Assembly: GCF_029543125.1 (NCBI RefSeq)
Contig: NZ_JARQWW010000001.1
Location: 186,001-250,000, forward strand
From: Caulobacter segnis
Lineage (GTDB): Bacteria; Pseudomonadota; Alphaproteobacteria; Caulobacterales; Caulobacteraceae
Reading direction: 5' to 3'
DNA length: 64,000 nucleotides
A program made the translations under genes and the position numbers. The notes below the pieces were generated by a model. The model did no database searches. It was not told where the DNA came from and saw nothing but the letters and a program-made list of their open reading frames with translations. Position 1 is the stretch's first letter. Each line of letters opens with the position of its first letter. Of the stretch, positions 37,623 through 47,469 are shown piece after piece.

Positions 37623-39409
37623 ACCGTCCCCTCGGCCACCGCGTTGAGCCGGGCGTAGAGGCCGCCCTGGGCCTTGAGCTGGGCGTGCTTGCCCTCCTCG
37701 ACCACGCGGCCGTTCTCGAAGACCAGGATGCGGTCGGCGTCGCGGATGGTGGACAGGCGGTGGGCGATGACGATGGTCGTGCGGCCGGACATCAGGGCCT
37801 CGGTGGCGGCCTGGACCTGCAGCTCGGTCTCCACGTCGAGGGATGAGGTCGCCTCGTCCAGCACCAGGATCGGGGCGTCGGCCAGGAAGGCGCGGGCGAT
37901 GGCCACGCGCTGGCGCTCGCCGCCCGACAGCTTCACGCCCCGCTCGCCCACCAGGGTGTCGTAGCCCAGGGGCAGACGGCTGATGAAGTCATGGGCGCGG
38001 GCGCGCTTGGCGGCCTCGATCACATCCTCGATCGGCGCGTCGGGACGGGCGTAGGCGATGTTCTCGGCGATGGAGCGGTGGAACAGGGCCGGGTCCTGCG
38101 GCACCAGGGCGATGGCCTGGCGCAGGGAGCCTTGCGTCACCTTCGACACGTCCTGGCCGTCGATGAGGATGCGGCCGCCGCTGAGATCGTAGAGGCGCTG
38201 GACCAGCTTGACGAAGGTGGACTTGCCGGCCCCGGTGGCGCCGACCAGGGCGACCTTTTCGCCCGGCGCGATGACCAGGGAGAAGTCATCGTACAAGGGC
38301 CGCTCGGCGCCCTTGTAGCCGAAGGTCACATGGTCGAAGGCGATCAGGCCGCGCTCGGCCTTGAAGGCCGCGGCGCCGGGGGCGTCGGGCACCTGGGCCT
38401 GCTCGCGGGCATAGGCGGCCACATCTTGGGCGTCGTCGAGACCTTTCTGCATCATGCGGACGTTCTCGCCGACATTGCGCAGATAGCCGCTCATCAGCAT
38501 GAAGGCGGCGATGGCGAAGGCCACGTCGCCAGGCGTGGCGCGGTCGTTGGCCCACAGCCAGACCATCAGGCCCGACAGGCCGGCCTGCAGCGCCACCAGC
38601 ATCATGCTGTGGATCAGCCACACGTCGACGAAGCGGTTCCAGGTGATGACCACGGCCTTGGCCCAGGCGCCGGTGATGTCGCTGAGGCGGGCCTGCTCGC
38701 GCGCCTCGGCGCCGAAGCTCTTCACCGTGGGATTGGCCGAGACCGCGTCGGCCATGGCCGCGCCGATCTTGGAGTCCAGCGCCGTGGACCGCAGGTTGGC
38801 CGGACGCACGTACCAGGTGGCGAAGGTGAGGTTGGAGATCAGGTAGAGCGTCACCACCACGAAGGAGAACAGCCCCACGATCGGCCAGCGCAGGCCCATC
38901 ATCACCGACAGGCCGATCAGCACGATGACCGCCGGGCCGAGCATCAGGACCACCGCGTCCGAGACGCTGTCATAGCCCCACATGGCGCGGGTCAGGCGGC
39001 GCACGGTGGCGCCGGCGAAGTTGTCGGCGTGCCAGTCGGCGGAGAAGGACTGGACGCGGCCGAACGCCTCGTCCGTCAGCTCGCGCATGTTGTTGGCGGC
39101 CATGACGTTCCAGAACCGGAACGACAGGATCCGGATCAGGGTGAAGGACAGATAGATGCCGACGAAGAAGGCCCAGGCGACCCAGGCGCCGGCGGCCTGG
39201 CCGGCGGGGGCGGACACCGCGTCCACCAGCCTGCCCGCCGCCCAGGGCAGGGACAGGTCGAGGCCGACGGCGATCAGCATCAGGGTGACGCCGCCGAAGA
39301 ACAGCCCCTTTCGGCGCAGCCAGAAGCGGCCGACGAAGCCGAGGACCTGTCGGTTGCTGAGAACCCGGCGCGAGCCGTCCTCTTCGTCGTCTTCGATATC
39401 GTCGCTCAT
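37619..39409 (-). CDS. ABC exporter, fused membrane and ATPase domains
   Basis: A 596-residue half-transporter, presumably a homodimer. Residues 30-330 hold six membrane helices. The C-terminal ATPase has Walker A VALVGATGAGKSTF, Q-loop LVPQDPALF, signature LSGGERQRVAIARA, Walker B ILVLDEATSSLD and the H-loop AHRLST. It resembles MsbA/MDR-type exporters. The N-terminus is acidic (MSDDIEDDEEDG). A palindrome GTGACG-G-CGTCAC lies at 39435-39447, just upstream. Substrate unknown. Confidence 0.92.
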   Translation of the reverse strand: MSDDIEDDEEDGSRRVLSNRQVLGFVGRFWLRRKGLFFGGVTLMLIAVGLDLSLPWAAGRLVDAVSAPAGQAAGAWVAWAFFVGIYLSFTLIRILSFRFWNVMAANNMRELTDEAFGRVQSFSADWHADNFAGATVRRLTRAMWGYDSVSDAVVLMLGPAVIVLIGLSVMMGLRWPIVGLFSFVVVTLYLISNLTFATWYVRPANLRSTALDSKIGAAMADAVSANPTVKSFGAEAREQARLSDITGAWAKAVVITWNRFVDVWLIHSMMLVALQAGLSGLMVWLWANDRATPGDVAFAIAAFMLMSGYLRNVGENVRMMQKGLDDAQDVAAYAREQAQVPDAPGAAAFKAERGLIAFDHVTFGYKGAERPLYDDFSLVIAPGEKVALVGATGAGKSTFVKLVQRLYDLSGGRILIDGQDVSKVTQGSLRQAIALVPQDPALFHRSIAENIAYARPDAPIEDVIEAAKRARAHDFISRLPLGYDTLVGERGVKLSGGERQRVAIARAFLADAPILVLDEATSSLDVETELQVQAATEALMSGRTTIVIAHRLSTIRDADRILVFENGRVVEEGKHAQLKAQGGLYARLNAVAEGTV

Positions 39410-39481
39410 GGCCGGCGACAGATAGGCCCGCTGTGTGACGGCGTCACGGGGGCCCGGCGCTGTTACCCGCCGTTTTACCCG

Positions 39482-40093
39482 TCAGCTGTGGTCCAGGTGC
39501 AACCGGATCAGCCCCTTGGCCGTGCGGGCCACCGAGCGCACCGGGCCGTCGCCGCCCAGGGTGACGCGCGCGGAGCACGAGCCTTCCATCAGCAGCAGCA
39601 GGCCGTCGGCCAGATCTTCATCCTTGGCCCCGGCGGCGGCGCACAGCTCGATCAGGCGGCGGTGCATCTCGCGCTTGAAGTTGACGCTGATGACCTGGGC
39701 CGGGTGGTCCTTCTCGTGCAGCTCGATGGCGGCGTTGGCCAGGGGGCAGCCGTGGACGTCCTTCTCGGCGGCCTTGGCCTCGAAGGCGTCGAACAGGGCT
39801 TCGAGCTTGTTGCGAGGACAATCAGGGCAGCCGTCGAGGACCGCGTCCCACCAGATCCAGTAGTCCCGCTCCTGCTCGCGCATGACTTCGGCGATCAGGT
39901 CGTCCTTGGACGGGAAGTTCCGATACAGGGTCATCTTGGTGGCGTCCGCCTCGGCGGCGATGGACTCCACCCCCACGGCGCGGATGCCGCGCTCGTAGAA
40001 CATCTCACGAGCCGTCTCGAAGATGCGGTCGCGGGCCGGCCGCTTTGACACGACGTCCACGCTCTTTTCCCCCCCAGAAATTCTGGAACTCAT
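39482..40093 (-). CDS. TetR-family repressor of the RND efflux operon
   Basis: A 203-residue regulator. The HTH lies at about residues 30-65: ARDRIFETAREMFYERGIRA, then VGVESIAAEADATKMTLYRN. The ligand domain has a Cys-rich stretch, DGCPDCPRNKLEA, and later HGCPLANAAIE, as in the TetR_C_33-like group. ATG 40093 is preferred because the upstream frame crosses the operators. It is divergent from the efflux operon and very likely represses it through the twin palindromes at 40120 and 40148. Confidence 0.9.
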   Translation of the reverse strand: MSSRISGGEKSVDVVSKRPARDRIFETAREMFYERGIRAVGVESIAAEADATKMTLYRNFPSKDDLIAEVMREQERDYWIWWDAVLDGCPDCPRNKLEALFDAFEAKAAEKDVHGCPLANAAIELHEKDHPAQVISVNFKREMHRRLIELCAAAGAKDEDLADGLLLLMEGSCSARVTLGGDGPVRSVARTAKGLIRLHLDHS

Positions 40094-40108
40094 TTTTTGG
40101 GCCTCACC

Positions 40109-40163
40109 TTGACGTGAGAGTGACCGGTCAGTATCTCTCGTAACGAGGATACCGAACGGTATC
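40109..40163 (+). promoter_or_regulatory. Efflux promoter with two TetR-type operators
   Basis: TTGACG (40109-40114) and TATCTC (40132-40137) are spaced by 17 bases. Operator 1 (40120-40135), read on the minus strand, is GATACTGACCGGTCAC. Operator 2 (40148-40163) is GATACCG-AA-CGGTATC, a perfect palindrome. The two 16-base sites agree at most positions and lie 28 bases centre to centre, on nearly the same face of the helix. Operator 1 is between the -35 and -10 boxes. Confidence 0.7.
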
Positions 40164-40341
40164 GTCACATAACGTATGTCGGCTTTTGTTCGACCAAGGT
40201 CAAGCACAGCCGCTGCGACAATTCCACCACCGCCCTCCGCACAGCTCAGGTCGGAACCGCACAAAACCAGCCCGGACGGACCAATCCGCCGGGAACGAAC
40301 CCTTGCACTCTCTCGCCAACGCCAACGCAGGACCTCCCCCC

Positions 40342-41526
40342 ATGCGTACCCGCAAGATCATCACTTCCTTCGCCGGTCTGGCCGCCATGGCCGTCCTGGC
40401 CGCGTGCAGCGCCAAGGCGCAGCAGGAAGCCGCTCCGCCCCCGCCCCAGGTCTCGGTGACCGAGGTGGCCTTCAAGAACCTCCGCCAGTGGGACGACTTC
40501 ACCGGCCGCCTCGAAGCCATCGAGAGCGTGGACATCAATCCGCGCGTCGGCGGCTATATCGACAGCATCGGCTTCCAGGAGGGCGCCCGCGTCCGCAAGG
40601 GCCAGGTGCTGTTCCAGATCGATCCGCGCCCGTTCCAGGCTGACGCCAACCGCGCCGCCGCCGAGGTGGACCGCGGCCGGGCCCAGCTTGAGCTGGCCAC
40701 CGCCAACAAGGAGCGCGGGCGCCGCCTGTTGGACCAGAACGCCGTCGCCCAAAGCGAATTCGAGCGCCTGGAGGCCGAGGAAAAGTCCGCCCGCGCCAAC
40801 CTGGCCGCGGCCCAGGCCGCCTTGCAGTCGGCCCGCCTGAACCTGGAGTTCACCCGCGTGGTGTCCCCCATCGACGGGCGCGTCTCCAAGGCGCTGATCA
40901 CCCGGGGCAACCTGGTCACCCAGACCAGCCTGCTGACCACCGTGGTGTCGGACACGCCGATCTACGCGACGTTCAACGCCGACGAGCAAAGCTTCCTGAA
41001 GTACGCCGCCGCCGAACGGGGCAAGCAGAGCCCGGTCTATATGGGCCTGATGACCGAGGACGGCTATCCGCACCAGGGCACGCTGCAGTTCATCGACAAC
41101 GCCATCGACGCCAAGAGCGGCACGATCAACGGCCGGGCGATCTTCGCCAACGCCGACGGCCGGTTCACGCCGGGCCTGTTCGCCCGCATCCGCATGGTCA
41201 GCGCCGCGTCCGAGAACGTCGCCCTGGTGCCTGACCGCGCCGTCGCGACCGACCTGGGCAAGCGCTACGTCATGGTGGTCGGAGCTGACAACAAGGCCCA
41301 GTACCGCCCTGTGGTGCTCGGCCCGCTGGCCGGCAATCTGCGCATCGTGCGCCAGGGCCTGAAGCCCGGCGACAAGGTGATCACCGCCGGCCTGCAGAAG
41401 GTCCGCCCGGGCGACGCGGTGAAGGCCGTCAAAGCCCCCGCGCCCGACTTCGCCGGCGACCTCGCCCAGATCGAGACGACCGCACGCCAGGTGGCCCAAG
41501 CCGCCCCGGCCGGCGGCCAGAACTAG
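40342..41526 (+). CDS. RND efflux periplasmic adaptor (membrane fusion lipoprotein)
   Basis: Bridges the inner-membrane pump to the outer-membrane channel. The 394-residue protein has a lipobox (LAAC, Cys at about residue 22). The lipoyl half IESVDINPRVGGYIDSIGF comes first, then a helical hairpin (about residues 100-165) and the second half RVVSPIDGRVSKALITRGNL. It resembles the MexE type. ATG 40342 leaves a leader of roughly 200 bases from the predicted promoter. The order adaptor, pump, channel is complete. Confidence 0.94.
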   Translation: MRTRKIITSFAGLAAMAVLAACSAKAQQEAAPPPPQVSVTEVAFKNLRQWDDFTGRLEAIESVDINPRVGGYIDSIGFQEGARVRKGQVLFQIDPRPFQADANRAAAEVDRGRAQLELATANKERGRRLLDQNAVAQSEFERLEAEEKSARANLAAAQAALQSARLNLEFTRVVSPIDGRVSKALITRGNLVTQTSLLTTVVSDTPIYATFNADEQSFLKYAAAERGKQSPVYMGLMTEDGYPHQGTLQFIDNAIDAKSGTINGRAIFANADGRFTPGLFARIRMVSAASENVALVPDRAVATDLGKRYVMVVGADNKAQYRPVVLGPLAGNLRIVRQGLKPGDKVITAGLQKVRPGDAVKAVKAPAPDFAGDLAQIETTARQVAQAAPAGGQN

Positions 41527-41556
41527 AACCCCGCGAGCCAGAGGGGGCTTCCTCCC

Positions 41557-44500
41557 ATGAACTTCTCAAAGTTCTTCGTGACCAGGCCGCGGTTCGCCGC
41601 GGTCTTGTCGATCATCATCTTCATCGCGGGCCTGGTGTCGCTGCCGGCCCTGCCGATCAGCGAATATCCCGAAGTCGTGCCGCCCACCGTGGTGGTGCGC
41701 GCCGTCTATCCGGGCGCCAACCCGTCGGTCATCGGCCAGACGGTGGCCGCCCCCCTCGAACAGTCGATCAACGGGGTCGAGGGGATGCTCTACCAGTCGT
41801 CCCAGTCGGCGGCGGACGGGGTGATGACCCTGACCGTGACCTTCGCCCTGGGCACCGACCTGGACCAGGCCCAGGTGCAGGTCCAGAACAAGGTGGCGCA
41901 GGCCCTGCCCAAGCTTCCCCAGGAAGTGCAGCGCATCGGCGTGACCACCACCAAGGCGTCGCCCGACCTGACGCTGGTGGTCCACCTGACCTCGCCCGAT
42001 AATCGCTATGACACCCTGTACCTGAGCAACTACGCCCAGCTGAACATCAAGGACCGCCTGGCCCGGATCGAAGGCGTGGGCGACGTGCAGATCTTCGGCT
42101 CGGGCGCGTATTCCATGCGCGTCTGGCTCGATCCCGACCGCCTGGCCGCCCTGAACCTGACGGCCGGCGACGTGGTCCGCTCCCTGCGCGAGCAGAACGT
42201 CCAGGTGGCCGCCGGCCAGCTCGGCGCCCCGCCGACCCCCGGCATGTCGGACTTCCAGCTTTCCGTGAACGCCCCCGGGCGTCTGCAGGACGAGCAGGAG
42301 TTCGGCGAGGTCATCGTCCGCGCCGGCGCCGACGGCCAGATCACCCGCCTGCGCGACGTGGCCCGCATCGAGCTGGGCTCCAACACCTATGCCCTGCGCG
42401 CCCTGCTGGACAACAAGCAGGCCGCGGCCATGCCCGTGTTCCAGCGCCCGGGCTCCAACGCCCTGGAGATGGCCGGCGAGGTCAAGAAGACCATGGAGGA
42501 GCTCTCCAAGGAGTTCCCCGAGGGCGTGAAGTACGAGATCGTCTACGACACCACCGCCTTCGTGCAGGAGTCGATCGACTCGGTGGTCCACACCCTGATC
42601 GAAGCGCTGATCCTGGTGGTCATCGTGGTGGTGATCTTCCTGCAGAGCTGGCGCGCGTCGATCATCCCGCTGCTGGCGGTGCCGGTGTCGCTGATCGGCA
42701 CCTTCGCGATCATGCTGATGCTGGGTTTCGGCCTGAACGCCCTGACCCTGTTCGGCCTGGTGCTGGCCATCGGCATCGTGGTCGATGACGCCATCGTCGT
42801 GGTCGAGAACGTGGAGCGGCACATCGCCGACGGGCTCAGCCCGCCGGAGGCCACCCGCAAGGCCATGTCGGAAGTGACAGGGCCGATCATCGCGGTGGCC
42901 CTGGTGCTTTGCGCCGTGTTCATCCCCGCCGCCTTCATCAGCGGCCTGACCGGCGAGTTCTATCGCCAGTTCGCCCTGACCATCGCCATCTCGACGGTGA
43001 TCTCGGCCATCAACTCCCTGACCCTGTCGCCGGCCCTGGCCGCCGTCCTGCTGCAACCCCACGGGGCCGAGAAGGACCGCTTCCAGAAGCTGATCGACCG
43101 GGCGCTGGGCTGGTTCTTCGGACCGTTCAACCACTACTTCGGCCGCGCCTCGAACGGATACGTCCGCACGGTGTCGCGGGTGCTGGGCAAGTCCAGCGTC
43201 GCCCTGTTCGTCTATGGCGGCCTGATCCTGCTGACGGTGTTCGCCTTCGCCAAGACGCCTGGCGGCTTCGTGCCCCAGCAGGACAAGGCCTATGTGGTCT
43301 CCATGATCCAGCTGCCCGACGCGGCGTCGCTGGACCGCACCGAGAAGGTCGTCCGCGAGGTGACTGACATCGGCATGAAGGTCCCCGGCGTCGCGCACGC
43401 CGTGGCCTTCCCCGGCCTGTCGATCAACGGCTTCATCAACAGCCCGAACTCCGCCGTGGTGTTCTTCCCGCTGGAGGACTTCAAGTCCCGCCGCGGGCAC
43501 GAGAAGTCCATGGAGACCATCGTCGGCGAACTGAACGCCAAGCTCGGCCAGATCCCCGACGCCTACATCGCCAGCTTCCCGCCCCCGTCCGTCCAGGGCC
43601 TGGGGACCATCGGCGGCTTCCGCATGCAGATCGTCGACAAGGCGGGCCTGGGTTCGGACGAGCTGTACAAGGAGACCCAGAACCTGATCGCCAAGGCGCA
43701 GAAGGATCCGGCCCTGGCCGGGGTGTTCTCCAGCTATCAGGTGGGCGTGCCGAAGATCGAGGCCGACATCGACCGCGAGAAGGCGCGCGCCTCCGGCGTG
43801 TCCCTGACCGACCTGTTCGAGACCATGCAGGTCTATCTGGGCTCGCTGTACGTGAACGACTTCAACCGCTTCGGCCGCACCTACGAGGTCAACGTCCAGG
43901 CCGACCAGCGCTTCCGCCTGCAGCCCGAGCAGATACTCCGGCTCCAGACCCGGAACGCCGACGGCCAGATGATCCCGCTGGGTTCGTTCGTGACCTTCAA
44001 GGAGGGCACGGGTCCTGACCGCGAGATGCACTACAACGGCCTGCTGACCGCCGAGATCAACGGCGGCCCGGCGCCCGGCTTCTCCACCGGCCAGGCTCAG
44101 GCGGCTCTTGAAAAGCTGGCCGCCGAGGAACTGCCAAACGGCATGGGCTTCGAGTGGACCGAGCTGACCTACCAGCAGATCCTGGCGGGCAACACGGCGG
44201 TCTTCATCTTCCCGCTGTGCGTGCTGCTGGCCTTCCTGGTGCTGGTCGCCCAGTACGAGAGCTGGAGCCTGCCGCTGGTCGTCATCCTGATCGTGCCGAT
44301 GACCCTGCTGTCGGCCCTGGGCGGGGTGTTCCTGACCCAAGGCGACAACAACATCTTCACCCAGATCGGGCTGATCGTGTTGGTGGGCTTGGCGTGTAAG
44401 AACGCCATCCTCATCGTCGAGTTCGCCCGCGAGCGGGAGATGCACGGCGACAGCCCGCTTCAGGCGGTGCTGGAGGCCTGCCGCCTGCGCCTGCGTCCGA

Positions 44501-44736
44501 TCCTGATGACCTCGATCGCCTTCATCATGGGGGTCTATCCCCTGGTGGTGTCGCACGGGGCCGGGGCGGAGATGCGCCAGGCCATGGGCGTGGCGGTGTT
44601 CAGCGGCATGATCGGCGTGACCTTCTTCGGCCTGCTGCTGACCCCCGTCTTCTACTACGTCATCCGCCGCTTCCCGGCCCGCAAGGCCGCGCCCGCCGCC
44701 CCCGCGGCGGAGCTTGAAGCCCACGCTTCGCACTAG
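41557..44736 (+). CDS. RND multidrug efflux pump (HAE1 family)
   Basis: Proton-driven trimeric pump, 1059 residues, 12 membrane helices and two large periplasmic loops. The N-terminus is FFVTRPRFAAVLSIIIFIAG. The proton-relay region reads LVLAIGIVVDDAIVVVENVE, with the paired Asp of helix 4. Later LVGLACKNAILIVEFARE carries the helix 10 Lys. It resembles the MexF/OqxB group. It starts 30 bases after the adaptor stop. Likely substrates are hydrophobic drugs, but they cannot be predicted. Confidence 0.96.
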   Translation: MNFSKFFVTRPRFAAVLSIIIFIAGLVSLPALPISEYPEVVPPTVVVRAVYPGANPSVIGQTVAAPLEQSINGVEGMLYQSSQSAADGVMTLTVTFALGTDLDQAQVQVQNKVAQALPKLPQEVQRIGVTTTKASPDLTLVVHLTSPDNRYDTLYLSNYAQLNIKDRLARIEGVGDVQIFGSGAYSMRVWLDPDRLAALNLTAGDVVRSLREQNVQVAAGQLGAPPTPGMSDFQLSVNAPGRLQDEQEFGEVIVRAGADGQITRLRDVARIELGSNTYALRALLDNKQAAAMPVFQRPGSNALEMAGEVKKTMEELSKEFPEGVKYEIVYDTTAFVQESIDSVVHTLIEALILVVIVVVIFLQSWRASIIPLLAVPVSLIGTFAIMLMLGFGLNALTLFGLVLAIGIVVDDAIVVVENVERHIADGLSPPEATRKAMSEVTGPIIAVALVLCAVFIPAAFISGLTGEFYRQFALTIAISTVISAINSLTLSPALAAVLLQPHGAEKDRFQKLIDRALGWFFGPFNHYFGRASNGYVRTVSRVLGKSSVALFVYGGLILLTVFAFAKTPGGFVPQQDKAYVVSMIQLPDAASLDRTEKVVREVTDIGMKVPGVAHAVAFPGLSINGFINSPNSAVVFFPLEDFKSRRGHEKSMETIVGELNAKLGQIPDAYIASFPPPSVQGLGTIGGFRMQIVDKAGLGSDELYKETQNLIAKAQKDPALAGVFSSYQVGVPKIEADIDREKARASGVSLTDLFETMQVYLGSLYVNDFNRFGRTYEVNVQADQRFRLQPEQILRLQTRNADGQMIPLGSFVTFKEGTGPDREMHYNGLLTAEINGGPAPGFSTGQAQAALEKLAAEELPNGMGFEWTELTYQQILAGNTAVFIFPLCVLLAFLVLVAQYESWSLPLVVILIVPMTLLSALGGVFLTQGDNNIFTQIGLIVLVGLACKNAILIVEFAREREMHGDSPLQAVLEACRLRLRPILMTSIAFIMGVYPLVVSHGAGAEMRQAMGVAVFSGMIGVTFFGLLLTPVFYYVIRRFPARKAAPAAPAAELEAHASH

Positions 44737-44751
44737 GTCGGGAGAAGACTC

Positions 44752-46146
44752 ATGACCTTGCTTCGATCCGCCCTGATCGCCGGCGCCAGCCTGATGGCCG
44801 TCGCCTGCGCCGTGGGGCCTGACTACAAGGCGCCCACCGTCGCGCCGGTCGCCTACCAGAACGCCGAGACCTTCGTCACCACCGCGAACCCGGAGGTGGA
44901 ATGGTGGAAGGGCTTCGAGGACCCGATCCTCGACCAGCTCGTCCTTCAGGCGCTGGGCGACAACCTGGACCTGCGCGTCGCCATCGCCCGCGTCGCCGAG
45001 GCGCGGGCCCTGCTCACCGACACCAAGCTGGACCAGCTGCCCCGGGTCACCACCCGGGGGGCCTATTCGATCACCGACCAGCAGTTCCCGGCCGGGAACC
45101 CGCGCATCGAGATCGAGTCCTTCCAGGCCGGCTTCGACGCCGGCTGGGAGCTGGACCTGTTCGGCCGCGTACGCCGGGGTGTGGAGGCGGCGCGCGCCGA
45201 CCTCGGCGCCACGGAGGCCGACCTGCGGGACGCCCAGGTGACGGTGGCCGCCGAGGTGGCCCGCAACTACTTCGAGCTGCGCGGGGCGCAGGAGCGGCTG
45301 GCCGTGGCCCGCCGCAACCTGGAGACCCAGCGCGAGACCGTGCGCCTGACCCAGGTGCGCTTCGACGTGGGTCGCGGCGACGCCATCGACGTGGCCAGCG
45401 CCACGGCGCGGATGAAGGCGACGGAGGCGGCGATCCCCGTCCTGGTCACCGCCGAGCGCCGTGCGAACTATCGCCTGGCGGTCCTGACCGGACAGCGTCC
45501 GGGGGCGCTGGACACCCTGCTGGCCGCCCGCGACCAGCAGCCCGCGCCGCTGATCAAGGCTCTGGCCATCGGCGACGCCGGCGAACTGCTGCGCCGGCGG
45601 CCGGACGTGCAGGCCGCCGAGCGCCGCCTGGCCGGGCAGACCGCCCGCGTCGGGGTGGCGACGGCGGACCTGTTCCCGCGCGTCAGCGTCACCGGCTTCA
45701 TCGGCTTCCTGTCGGGGGACCTGTCGTCCTTCGGCAACGGGAGCACCCGGGCGTGGAGCGTGGCTCCGACGGTGACCTGGCCGGGCCTCGACTTCGTCGG
45801 CGCCCGGGCGCGGCTGAAGGCGCAGGAGGCCCGCGAGGACGCCAGCCTGGCGACCTACGACCAGACTGTGCTGCGGGCCATCGAGGACCTGGAGAACGCC
45901 CTGGTCGCCTATCGCCAGCAGCAGTCGCAGCTGGCCAGCCTGACCGAGCAGGCCAGCGCCTCGCGCCGGGCGGCGGAGCTGGCGCGGGTGCAGTATCGCG
46001 AGGGGGGGATCGACTTCCTGGTCCTGCTCGACGCGGAGCGCACCCTGCTGGCGGCGGAAGACGCGCTCAGCGTGGCCGAGACGGGGGTGAACACCAACGT
46101 CGTGGCCATCTACAAGGCATTGGGCGGGGGCTGGACTCCCGCCTGA
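44752..46146 (+). CDS. RND efflux outer-membrane channel lipoprotein (NodT family)
   Basis: A 464-residue TolC-like channel. The N-terminus MTLLRSALIAGASLMAVACA is a lipoprotein signal with Cys at about residue 19, followed by VGPDYKAPTV, the usual NodT/OprM start. Two repeats each contain a long helical hairpin; LRRRPDVQAAERRLAGQTAR is the conserved mid-protein segment. It follows the pump gene after 15 bases and completes the tripartite system. Confidence 0.94.
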   Translation: MTLLRSALIAGASLMAVACAVGPDYKAPTVAPVAYQNAETFVTTANPEVEWWKGFEDPILDQLVLQALGDNLDLRVAIARVAEARALLTDTKLDQLPRVTTRGAYSITDQQFPAGNPRIEIESFQAGFDAGWELDLFGRVRRGVEAARADLGATEADLRDAQVTVAAEVARNYFELRGAQERLAVARRNLETQRETVRLTQVRFDVGRGDAIDVASATARMKATEAAIPVLVTAERRANYRLAVLTGQRPGALDTLLAARDQQPAPLIKALAIGDAGELLRRRPDVQAAERRLAGQTARVGVATADLFPRVSVTGFIGFLSGDLSSFGNGSTRAWSVAPTVTWPGLDFVGARARLKAQEAREDASLATYDQTVLRAIEDLENALVAYRQQQSQLASLTEQASASRRAAELARVQYREGGIDFLVLLDAERTLLAAEDALSVAETGVNTNVVAIYKALGGGWTPA

Positions 46147-46152
46147 TAAAGT

Positions 46153-46188
46153 CTGCGCGGGCGTTTCTCCCCAGCCACGTCCGCGCAG
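46153..46188 (+). terminator. Hairpin after the efflux operon
   Basis: CTGCGCGGGCG (46153-46163) pairs with CGTCCGCGCAG (46178-46188), 11 bp with one G-U pair and a 14-base loop. It starts seven bases after the channel gene stop. No T run follows, so termination strength is uncertain. Confidence 0.5.
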
Positions 46189-46227
46189 GCCCCTTGATTG
46201 TGACAGTTCGGCGCCTAGCTGGACTAC

Positions 46228-47409
46228 ATGATCGAAGCCCTACTCCAGCAGCAGATCAAGGTCGGGCGCCTCACGGTCCGCCTTCCCAACGGCAGGACGA
46301 TCACGGCGGGCGACGGGACCGGAACACCGGTCACCGTGAAGCTCACCAACAAGGGCATAAGGCGCATCGCCGCCAAGCCCGGCCTGGGCCTCGGCGAGGC
46401 CTTCATGGACGAGGATCTGGTCTTCGAGCAGGGCCGCATGTGGGACCTGCTGGAGATCGTGGGCCGCAGCGGATCACGCATTCCCAAGGGTCGCGGCGGA
46501 CCGCTGACCCGGCTGAAGCGGGCCATCAAGCGGCGCATCCAGCAGGCCAACGGACGGGTCGCCTCCCGCCGCAATGTGCATCACCACTACGATATCTCGA
46601 ACGACCTCTACCGGCGCTTCCTGGACGCCGACATGCAGTACTCCTGCGCCTACTTCCCACGCGAAGGCATGACGCTGGAGGAGGCCCAGGTCGCCAAGAA
46701 GGCGCACATCGGCGCCAAGCTGCGGATCACGCCGGGCCAGAGCGTGCTGGACATCGGCTCCGGCTGGGGCGGCATGGCCATGACCCTGGCCCGCGACTTC
46801 GGCGCCGACGTCACCGGCGTGACCCTGTCCACCGAGCAGCTTGAGCTGGCCCGCGAGCGGGCCGAGACGGCGGGCCTGGCTGACAAGGCGCGGTTCGAGC
46901 TGACGGACTATCGCGACATCACCCGCACCTTCGACCGCATCGTTTCGGTGGGGATGCTGGAGCATGTGGGCGCGCCGAACTTCCGCGGCTATTTCGAGAC
47001 GGTCCGCCGGCTGCTGGACGAGGACGGCGTCGCCGTGATCCACTCCATCGGCCGCATGGAAGGCCCGCGCACCACCAACGCCTTCACGAACAAGTACATC
47101 TTCCCCGGCGGCTATGTGCCGGCCCTGTCGGAGATCGTCTCGGCCGCCGAGGATGCAGGCCTGTGGGTGACGGACGTGGAGATCCTGCGCCTCCACTACG
47201 CCGAGACCCTGCGCCACTGGCGCGAGCGGTTCCTGGCCGATCCGGAGATCCCGTCCCTGTACGACGCGCGGTTCCGGCGGTTGTGGGAGTACTACCTGGC
47301 GTCCGCCGAGGTTGGCTTCCGATACGGCGGGCACATGGTCTTCCAGATCCAGCTGACCCGAAAACTCGACACCCTGCCGATCACCCGCGACTACTTGGCG
47401 GGGAGCTAG
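46228..47409 (+). CDS. cfa: Cyclopropane-fatty-acyl-phospholipid synthase
   Basis: Adds a methylene bridge from SAM to unsaturated phospholipid acyl chains at the membrane. The 393-residue enzyme has HHHYDISNDLYRRFLD and MQYSCAYFPREGMTLEEAQ, then the SAM site VLDIGSGWGGMAMTLARDFG. SVGMLEHVGAPNFRGYFE and the C-terminal HWRERF with YLASAEVGFRYG follow. The N-terminal 100 residues form the usual lipid-binding extension. A desaturase gene lies about 3 kb away. Confidence 0.94.
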   Translation: MIEALLQQQIKVGRLTVRLPNGRTITAGDGTGTPVTVKLTNKGIRRIAAKPGLGLGEAFMDEDLVFEQGRMWDLLEIVGRSGSRIPKGRGGPLTRLKRAIKRRIQQANGRVASRRNVHHHYDISNDLYRRFLDADMQYSCAYFPREGMTLEEAQVAKKAHIGAKLRITPGQSVLDIGSGWGGMAMTLARDFGADVTGVTLSTEQLELARERAETAGLADKARFELTDYRDITRTFDRIVSVGMLEHVGAPNFRGYFETVRRLLDEDGVAVIHSIGRMEGPRTTNAFTNKYIFPGGYVPALSEIVSAAEDAGLWVTDVEILRLHYAETLRHWRERFLADPEIPSLYDARFRRLWEYYLASAEVGFRYGGHMVFQIQLTRKLDTLPITRDYLAGS

Positions 47410-47420
47410 GATTACTCGCC

Positions 47421-47460
47421 CCTCTCCTCCCCTGTAGCGAAGCGTACGGGGGAGGAGAAG
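47421..47460. repeat. Minimal family A repeat unit
   Basis: CTCCTCCCC (47424-47432) and GGGGGAGGAG (47448-47457) flank TGTAGCGAAGCGTAC. This matches the terminal hairpin of copy 1 (ACCTTCGCTACAGGGG there) and sits between convergent cfa and thiolase genes. It looks like one arm of the longer element. Confidence 0.65.
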
Positions 47461-47469
47461 ATGCAGGCC

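Noticed and set aside
41566..44733. A 1055-codon frame antisense to the RND pump gene
   Set aside because: Same reason: His/Gln/Asp/Gly-rich shadow of a clearly real pump.
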